Shown here: in pieces, positions 1 to 4,215 of the stretch
How positions within the stretch are numbered: position 1 is the first letter of the stretch
How the letters are laid out: the number at the start of each line of letters is the position of its first letter
NCBI GenBank assembly: GCA_025350445.1
Contig: JANXXV010000974.1
Coordinates: 1 to 5,695, forward strand
Direction of reading: 5' to 3'
Length of the DNA stretch: 5,695 nt
From: Bryobacteraceae bacterium
Lineage (GTDB): Bacteria > Acidobacteriota > Terriglobia > Bryobacterales > Bryobacteraceae
Made by a program: the position numbers and the translations under genes
Notes under the pieces: model-generated
What the model saw: only the letters and a program-made list of their open reading frames with translations
Told to the model about the DNA's origin: nothing
Databases searched by the model: none

Positions 1-1740
1 TTCTCCGGAAACGAATACGCGGACTTTCTTCTGGGCGCTCCGCACGATACCTCCTACGGCGATGTGCAGCACGATAACGACGGTTACTCGCAGCGTTATC
101 AGGCCTACCTGCAAGACACGTGGCGCTTCAGCCAGAAACTGACGCTTGAGTATGGCGTGCGCTGGGACTTCAATCCACCTTTCTACGACAAGTTTGGTTA
201 CGTCGGGAACTTTGACCCCAGCGTCGCCAAGACGGGCCGGGTAATTTATCCCAACGGATTCGGCAACCTGCTGGCGCCCGAATTTCTGATCGCGGTGAAC
301 GCTTGCGCAGGTACTCCGAATCTGCCATCGGTTGGCCCGGGCCTGGCCGGTGTGCCTTGCACTCCTTTTGTGACGGCTTCGCAGGCGAATCTGGGTAACG
401 GCCTGCGCAAGTCCCACCCCTACAATTTCTATCCTCGTTTCGGTTTCGCGTACCGTCCGTTCGCCGACGGGAACACTGTGGTTCGCGGCGGGTTCGGCAT
501 CTACAGTTCCCCCTTGTTGGGAGCGGTGCTCTACTCCCTTACCGGGACGGCGCAGACGGACGTCCGTACCTTTCAAAATGTTGGCGCGAACGGACAGCCC
601 ACTTTCTATTGGCCGAATACGCACCTCAGCGGCAGCGGCGTTTCCACCGATGGCTACGGGTCGGCCTACTTCGGAACCGCCAACGCCATCGATCTGAAGA
701 ATCCGTACATGATGCAGTGGAACATGTCGATTGACCGCAACATCGGTTTCAACACCGGGCTGCGCGTCAGCTATATCGGTTCGCACTCGGTGCATCTCGG
801 CTGGGCGCAAAATTACAATCAATCCGCTTACTCCACTCAGTTCTACCCGCTGCAGCCGCTTACCTCAAGGCCGTACCCATATTGGGGCCGCGTTGAGAAC
901 CGCGATTCCGGCGGGACCGCGGCCTACCACTCGCTTCAAGTGGAAGCCAATCGGCGCTTCCAGCGGGGCTTGACCTTCACCGGCGCCTACACCTGGGCCA
1001 AGAACATCACCGATACCGGCGGTCCGAACCCGACCAGCTTCGGCGGTGAGACGGGCAACGGCCGCGTGCTGGACGCCTACAACCGGTCCGGCAACCGCGG
1101 CAATGTCTACGGGACGCGCGCCCACCGGTTCATCGGCACGGCGCTGTATGAACTACCGTTTGGCAAGGGCAGGCAATTCGCCTCCGGCGGGAGCCGGTTC
1201 GTAGACGCAATAATCGGTGGATGGCAATTGAGCACCATCGTTCTGGCGCAGACCGGCCCATGGGAGACGCCATACTTCAGCGGCGCCGATCCGTCGGGCA
1301 CGGGCTCCGGCGGATACCGCAACCAGAGACCGGACTACGTCGGCAACGCAATTCCTTCCAACCAGAGCATCAGCCAATACTATCTGGCAAACGCGTTCGC
1401 GTGCCCCGCTCAAGCCGCGGCGACGGTTTTTAGCTGCAGCATCGGCGCCAATCCTGCCAAGGATCTGAAGCCGATCGGACGCTTCGGCAACTCCGGCGTC
1501 GGAATCCTGCGGGGTCCGGGCACCTTCAATACCTCGATGGGCTTCGGGAAAACGTTCACCATCTGGGAACGTTTCCGCGTGAACTTGAATGGGTCGTTCA
1601 CAAATATCTTCGACCGCATTAACTATTCCGATCCGGGTCTGAACCTGAAGAGCTCAAGCTTCGGTACGATCACCAGGGCGATTGCGACAGAATTCGGCGG
1701 AGCCCGCACCGGGCAGGTGGGCGTCCGTCTGGAATTCTAA
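1..1740 (+). CDS. TonB-dependent receptor, Oar-like, C-terminal part (5' end cut by window)
   Basis: The reading frame is open from base 1, so the first 63 bases are also coding and the GTG at 64 is not the true start. The visible 579 residues are the C-terminal beta-barrel of an outer-membrane TonB-dependent receptor of the type that carries an N-terminal carboxypeptidase-regulatory-like domain (Oar-like, usually about 1000-1150 residues). Family hallmarks in order are GNEYADFLLG (about 3-12), a YLQDTWRFSQKLTLEYGVRWDF-like strand pair (about 36-57), NPYMMQWNMSIDRNIG (about 235), YHSLQVEANRRFQRG (about 309), RAHRFIGTALYELPFGKG (about 374), and FTNIFDRINYSDPG near the end. The last residue is Phe, as expected for BAM-inserted barrels. 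Two closely spaced Cys pairs (C102/C120 and C468/C479, visible numbering) may form loop disulfides. The substrate cannot be told; plug and TonB box lie outside the window. An intrinsic terminator follows 30 bp after the stop. Confidence 0.93.
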   Translation, partial: FSGNEYADFLLGAPHDTSYGDVQHDNDGYSQRYQAYLQDTWRFSQKLTLEYGVRWDFNPPFYDKFGYVGNFDPSVAKTGRVIYPNGFGNLLAPEFLIAVNACAGTPNLPSVGPGLAGVPCTPFVTASQANLGNGLRKSHPYNFYPRFGFAYRPFADGNTVVRGGFGIYSSPLLGAVLYSLTGTAQTDVRTFQNVGANGQPTFYWPNTHLSGSGVSTDGYGSAYFGTANAIDLKNPYMMQWNMSIDRNIGFNTGLRVSYIGSHSVHLGWAQNYNQSAYSTQFYPLQPLTSRPYPYWGRVENRDSGGTAAYHSLQVEANRRFQRGLTFTGAYTWAKNITDTGGPNPTSFGGETGNGRVLDAYNRSGNRGNVYGTRAHRFIGTALYELPFGKGRQFASGGSRFVDAIIGGWQLSTIVLAQTGPWETPYFSGADPSGTGSGGYRNQRPDYVGNAIPSNQSISQYYLANAFACPAQAAATVFSCSIGANPAKDLKPIGRFGNSGVGILRGPGTFNTSMGFGKTFTIWERFRVNLNGSFTNIFDRINYSDPGLNLKSSSFGTITRAIATEFGGARTGQVGVRLEF

Positions 1741-1770
1741 GCGGACCTGGGACCAACCGTTGTTTTCATC

Positions 1771-1800
1771 AAAGCCCCGAGCCGTAGGCGGGGCTTTTCT
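1771..1800 (+). terminator. Intrinsic terminator of the TonB-dependent receptor gene
   Basis: AAAGCCCC (1771-1778) pairs perfectly with GGGGCTTT (1790-1797). Inside it, GCC (1781-1783) pairs with GGC (1787-1789) across a GTA loop, leaving a two-base bulge (1779-1780). The downstream arm ends in TTTTCT. The site lies 30 bp after the receptor stop codon, in the right place and orientation for a Rho-independent terminator. The tail is short, so termination may be partial. Confidence 0.85.
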
Positions 1801-1864
1801 ATCGAGCGGTCGCCCGGCTACCCTCAGCATAATCACCGCGTTCACTCCTGCCGGGTTTCAATTT

Positions 1865-1885
1865 CGGCGGTACACCCAACCGCCG
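1865..1885. repeat. Perfect 7-bp inverted repeat (hairpin or operator)
   Basis: CGGCGGT (1865-1871) and ACCGCCG (1879-1885) are exact inverted copies separated by a 7-base spacer ACACCCA. No T-run follows on either strand, so it is not a standard terminator. It lies about 26 bp upstream of the putative -35 element at 1911, where an operator could sit. It could equally be a chance GC-rich palindrome. Confidence 0.4.
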
Positions 1886-1910
1886 CAAGCCGCAACACTA
1901 CCCTTTGCGA

Positions 1911-1939
1911 TTAAGGCCGGTGGCGGCCTGGCCTATACT
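1911..1939 (+). promoter_or_regulatory. Putative sigma70-type promoter for the small ORF / DUF2905 unit
   Basis: TATACT (1934-1939) matches five of six bases of the -10 consensus. TTAAGG (1911-1916), 17 bases upstream, is a weak -35 (three of six). A short inverted repeat AGGCC (1914-1918) / GGCCT (1930-1934) lies across the spacer and touches the -10. The predicted transcription start, about 7 bases after the -10, falls on or beside the GTG at 1946. The site follows the receptor terminator and is the best promoter candidate before the DUF2905 gene. Confidence 0.4.
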
Positions 1940-1945
1940 CGGGAC

Positions 1946-2041
1946 GTGAACTCAATAGTTGAGGCGAACAAGGAACTGCCCCCGTTGCGCGCACGGCGCG
2001 CCCAGCGAAATACCTGGTGTCCGGCGCGGGTGCGAAAATAA
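1946..2041 (+). CDS. Possible leaderless 31-codon small ORF upstream of the DUF2905 gene
   Basis: GTG at 1946 opens a 31-residue frame ending in TAA at 2039-2041, four bases before the GTG of the DUF2905 gene. The product would begin (M)NSIVEANKELPPLR and end in a strongly basic tail containing RNTWCPARVRK, with one Cys and one Trp and no membrane segment. I do not recognise a family. The putative -10 (1934-1939) places the predicted transcription start at this GTG, so a leaderless mRNA is possible; no Shine-Dalgarno sequence precedes it. Its stop sits where translational coupling to the next gene could operate. The frame stays open upstream without a stop for some distance, so the coding signal alone is weak and this may be non-coding leader RNA. 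Confidence 0.25.
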   Translation: MNSIVEANKELPPLRARRAQRNTWCPARVRK

Positions 2042-2045
2042 GAGT

Positions 2046-2261
2046 GTGCCCATCGGACGCGCCCTCATACTCGCCGGCGCCGCGCTGCTTGCCGCCGGCC
2101 TGATCCTAACCTTCGGTGAAAAGTTACCCATCCGCATCGGCCGCCTGCCGGGGGATATCGTGATCCGCGGAAAGAACTCTGTTTTCTACTTCCCGCTTGC
2201 AACCAGCCTGCTGGTAAGCGCGCTGCTGACGCTGGGCATGTGGCTCTTCAACCGCCGCTGA
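2046..2261 (+). CDS. Small membrane protein, DUF2905 family
   Basis: This 71-residue protein matches the small, widespread DUF2905 family of unknown function (usually about 65-75 residues). A first hydrophobic segment at about 5-24 is followed by a short polar loop with the conserved IGRLPGDIVI (about 31-40), then RGKNSVFYFPLATS (about 41-54) leading into a second hydrophobic segment (about 55-68) and a short basic end. It should therefore be an inner-membrane hairpin. I chose the GTG at 2046 because homology begins at PIGRALI. The earlier in-frame TTG at 1959 would add 29 polar, Cys/Arg-rich residues foreign to the family. The ribosome site is poor (AAGAG one base away), which would suit coupling to the small upstream ORF ending at 2041. 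Its TGA is immediately followed by the stop of convergent lepB, with no spacer. The biochemical role is unknown. Confidence 0.88.
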   Translation: MPIGRALILAGAALLAAGLILTFGEKLPIRIGRLPGDIVIRGKNSVFYFPLATSLLVSALLTLGMWLFNRR

Positions 2262-2840
2262 CTATTTCAGCAACCCCATCTTTTCAACCGGCCAGTAAAC
2301 AAAAACCGCCTTTCCGTAAATGTACCTTCTAGGCACGGCGCCCCAGGATCGGCTATCGTTGGAAGAACTGCGATGATCGCCGAGCACAAAGAATTCCTCG
2401 GGCTGCACCTTGAAGGCGGACATCGACTGCCTGTCGCGAAACTCCTCGTTGACGTAGGATTCTTCCAGCCGCTGGCCGTTTACCAACACCGTTCCATCGT
2501 CCACTTCAACGTTATCTCCCGGAACTCCAATCACCCGCTTGATATAAGATTTCGTAGGGTCGCCGGGGAACCAGAACACCACCATATCGCCGCGCTCGAT
2601 GTTGCCCAGGCCGAACCGGTAAACGAATTTGTTGATAAAAATCCGCTCCTGGTCAACCAGTGCCGGCATCATGCTGGTTCCTTCCACCTTCACCGGTTGA
2701 TACAGAAACAGAATCACAAAAATAGCCAGAATCACGGAGATGAAAAGATCGCGGATCCAACTCGCAACCATGCTCAGCGCCGAGCGGTCACTCAATACCG
2801 CCGGACTCTTCGATTCAGAGAAATTATCACCGCTCTCCAT
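2262..2840 (-). CDS. lepB: Signal peptidase I
   Basis: Membrane-bound serine protease (peptidase family S26) that cleaves signal peptides from exported proteins at the outer face of the inner membrane. The 192-residue product has a short polar cytoplasmic N-terminus, a single membrane anchor (about 31-48), then the catalytic box GTSMMPAL with nucleophile Ser56. The general-base Lys101 lies in YIKRVIGVPGDNVE, and the C-terminal GDHRSSSNDSRSWG box (about 154-167) is intact. The length and single anchor resemble the compact Gram-positive/acidobacterial type rather than E. coli LepB (324 residues, two anchors). The ATG at 2840 is supported by GGGAG (minus strand, 2848-2852) seven bases upstream. 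The gene is divergent from the glycosyltransferase and convergent with the DUF2905 gene, its TAG abutting the other stop. No terminator is visible, so its transcript probably runs antisense into the DUF2905 gene. Confidence 0.96.
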   Translation of the reverse strand: MESGDNFSESKSPAVLSDRSALSMVASWIRDLFISVILAIFVILFLYQPVKVEGTSMMPALVDQERIFINKFVYRFGLGNIERGDMVVFWFPGDPTKSYIKRVIGVPGDNVEVDDGTVLVNGQRLEESYVNEEFRDRQSMSAFKVQPEEFFVLGDHRSSSNDSRSWGAVPRRYIYGKAVFVYWPVEKMGLLK

Positions 2841-2847
2841 TCAATAA

Positions 2848-2852
2848 CTCCC
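2848..2852 (-). promoter_or_regulatory. Ribosome binding site of lepB
   Basis: Read on the minus strand, GGGAG lies seven bases before the lepB ATG. It is a good Shine-Dalgarno match at normal spacing and fixes the start at 2840. Confidence 0.7.
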
Positions 2853-2867
2853 GCCAAATTGACTTTC

Positions 2868-2897
2868 ATTACAACATGAGCCGGTATTCGCCAACAA
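2868..2897 (-). promoter_or_regulatory. Putative lepB promoter with extended -10, lying across the glycosyltransferase start
   Basis: On the minus strand TGTAAT (2868-2873) matches five of six -10 consensus bases and is preceded by TG at 2875-2876, giving an extended -10. TTGTTG (2892-2897) is a weak -35 at 18-base spacing. The predicted transcription start is near 2861, about 20 bases before the lepB ATG and just upstream of the GGGAG ribosome site. The element overlaps the ATG and first codons of the divergent glycosyltransferase. Confidence 0.45.
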
Positions 2898-3625
2898 CCG
2901 CGGCCCTTATCATCCCGGCCTTGAACGAGGAAGCCGTCATCGGCGACATGCTCCGTGCCATCCCGCCATCGCTGTTCCTTGCCGTGATTGTAGCCGATAA
3001 CGGCTCCACGGATCATACAGCTTCCGTCGCGCAATCCCACGGGGCCATTGTCGTTCACGAACCCGAGCGTGGCTACGGCGCTGCTTGCCTGCGCGCGATC
3101 CAGTCTTTACCCGCGGGCGTCGAAATCGTCGTATTTCTCCAGGCGGATCTTTCCGAGGACCCAGCCGAGGCCCCGCTGCTAATCGCTCCTATTCAAAATG
3201 GACGGGCGGATCTGGTGATAGGTTCCCGAACGTTGGGCAAGGCGGAGCCAGGCTCAATCCTCCCGCACCAGGCGTTCGGAAACTGGCTGGCCACCACGCT
3301 GATCCGCTTTTTCTACAAGCAGCGCTATACCGACCTCGGCCCGTTCCGCGCCATCCGCCGCAGCAGTCTGGACGCCATGAATATGCAGGAGCGCAATTAC
3401 GGCTGGACCATCGAGATGCAGATCCGCGCCGTAGAGCTGCGGTTGCGGATTCTGGAAGTCCCTGTCAGCTATCGGCTGCGCGCGGCTGGAGTGAACAAAG
3501 TCTCCGGCAATCTGCGCGCCAGCATGGCCGCGGGCACTAAAATCATTTCGACCGTTTTCCGTCTTTGGCTTTCCCGCCGTACCGCTTCCAGGCCAGAAAC
3601 CCAATCATCGTCTTCGCGTCCATAA
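2876..3625 (+). CDS. Family 2 glycosyltransferase (polyprenyl-phosphate-sugar synthase-like)
   Basis: A 249-residue cytoplasmic GT-A enzyme of the GT2 superfamily, resembling dolichyl/undecaprenyl-phosphate mannose or glucose synthases. It probably moves a sugar from a nucleotide donor to a lipid or glycan acceptor for envelope polymers. Visible motifs are LIIPALNEE (11-19), the nucleotide-binding DNGSTD (41-46), the donor/metal site region FLQADLSEDP (87-96), DLVIGSRTLG (112-121), YTDLGPFRAIRR (151-162), YGWTIEMQI (175-183) and the acceptor-side VPVSYRLRAAGVNKVSG (195-211). In the DxD position the first Asp is replaced by Gln (Q89-A90-D91). No C-terminal membrane helices are visible. The last 17 residues or so are Ser/Arg-rich, outside the usual domain, and encoded within the 83-bp antisense overlap with the NUDIX gene. 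The ATG at 2876 fits the domain start but lacks a clear ribosome site. The exact sugar and acceptor cannot be told. Confidence 0.9.
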   Translation: MSRYSPTTAALIIPALNEEAVIGDMLRAIPPSLFLAVIVADNGSTDHTASVAQSHGAIVVHEPERGYGAACLRAIQSLPAGVEIVVFLQADLSEDPAEAPLLIAPIQNGRADLVIGSRTLGKAEPGSILPHQAFGNWLATTLIRFFYKQRYTDLGPFRAIRRSSLDAMNMQERNYGWTIEMQIRAVELRLRILEVPVSYRLRAAGVNKVSGNLRASMAAGTKIISTVFRLWLSRRTASRPETQSSSSRP

Positions 3626-4091
3626 TCTTTCCGCCGCGAATCATCTTGTCTACTTCGCGTGGCTTGAACCACTTCACCGTGATCCGCTCATCTTCCATCG
3701 GTTCGATATCGCCGGCGGTCATGTCTTCCACCACGTAGACAGTCATCTTCTCTTCCAGGAAGCCGGGGCTCACGTAGAACGAACTCAGCTTGGTCCACTT
3801 CTTAGCGCGGAACCCCGTTTCCTCCCGCAACTCCCGCTTGGCGGCCTGCAATACTTTTTCGCCTTCATCCACCCGGCCCGCTGAAAGCTCCCACATGAAC
3901 TGGCGCGCGGGAAGCCGGTATTGCCGCACCAGCAGGATTCGCCCTTTCTCATCGATCGGCATAATCACCGCCGATCCGCCATGCCGGATGATGGCCCGCT
4001 TAATCTCAAAGCCGTCCGGATCCGTCGCCACATCCTCGGTCACCGAGAATATGGAACTCTCATATCGTTTCTCAGAAGAAATTAGTTTCAT
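3543..4091 (-). CDS. NUDIX hydrolase, ADP-ribose pyrophosphatase-like
   Basis: A 182-residue NUDIX enzyme that should cleave a nucleoside diphosphate linked to another moiety, most likely ADP-ribose or an ADP/GDP-sugar, to the nucleoside monophosphate and a phosphorylated product with Mg2+ in the cytoplasm. The NUDIX box GX5EX7REUXEEXGU is complete at 72-94 (G72, E78, R86-E87, E90-E91, G93). The preceding FMWELSAGRVDEGE and the following YVSPGF (106-111) are typical of the ADP-ribose pyrophosphatase branch (NudF/YqkG-like). The N-terminal beta-strands (about 1-40) match the dimerisation part of that branch. Sequence alone does not settle the substrate, so no symbol is given. The ATG at 4091 has no strong ribosome site. 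The last 27 codons and stop overlap the glycosyltransferase 3' end on the other strand. It lies 124 bp downstream of polX on the same strand and may be co-transcribed. Confidence 0.92.
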   Translation of the reverse strand: MKLISSEKRYESSIFSVTEDVATDPDGFEIKRAIIRHGGSAVIMPIDEKGRILLVRQYRLPARQFMWELSAGRVDEGEKVLQAAKRELREETGFRAKKWTKLSSFYVSPGFLEEKMTVYVVEDMTAGDIEPMEDERITVKWFKPREVDKMIRGGKIMDAKTMIGFLAWKRYGGKAKDGKRSK

Positions 4092-4215
4092 AAATAATTT
4101 AGCGCCTGTAATAGAAAACCGCTCGATCCCATCCGCAACCGCACATTCCGATCCACGAAAAAACCGGGCGAATCTTCCTAATTAACACTGGGCAAGGCTG
4201 CCTCATGGCAAATCC
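4092..4215. other. Short intergenic region between polX and the NUDIX gene
   Basis: This is 124 bp of lower-GC sequence with A/T tracts near the NUDIX start. I see no convincing hairpin plus T-run and no good promoter; the best candidate is TTGCGG with a 19-base spacer and TATTAC on the minus strand, which is weak. Read-through from polX into the NUDIX gene is therefore plausible but unproven. Confidence 0.4.

Noticed and set aside
1682..1945. Upstream part of the frame that ends at 2041
   Set aside because: It begins inside the receptor gene, runs through the terminator, and has no coding features. Only the part from the GTG at 1946 has any positional support.
1959..2045. Longer N-terminus for the DUF2905 protein from TTG at 1959
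   Set aside because: It adds 29 polar, Cys/Arg-rich residues before the first membrane segment, which are not part of the family; GTG at 2046 fits the domain start.
2373..2879. Open frame of 168 codons on the plus strand
   Set aside because: It is antisense to lepB, which has every catalytic box. The His/Arg-rich translation resembles no protein family.
3085..3540. Open frame of 151 codons on the plus strand inside the glycosyltransferase
   Set aside because: It is an out-of-frame shadow of a gene whose main frame carries all GT2 motifs; the product is Arg/Pro-rich without recognisable content.
4158..4205. Possible terminator for polX (T-run on the minus strand near 4160 and GGCA/TGCC arms near 4190)
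   Set aside because: The T-run is not directly preceded by a stable stem, and the GGCA/TGCC stem is only four base pairs with no T-tail.
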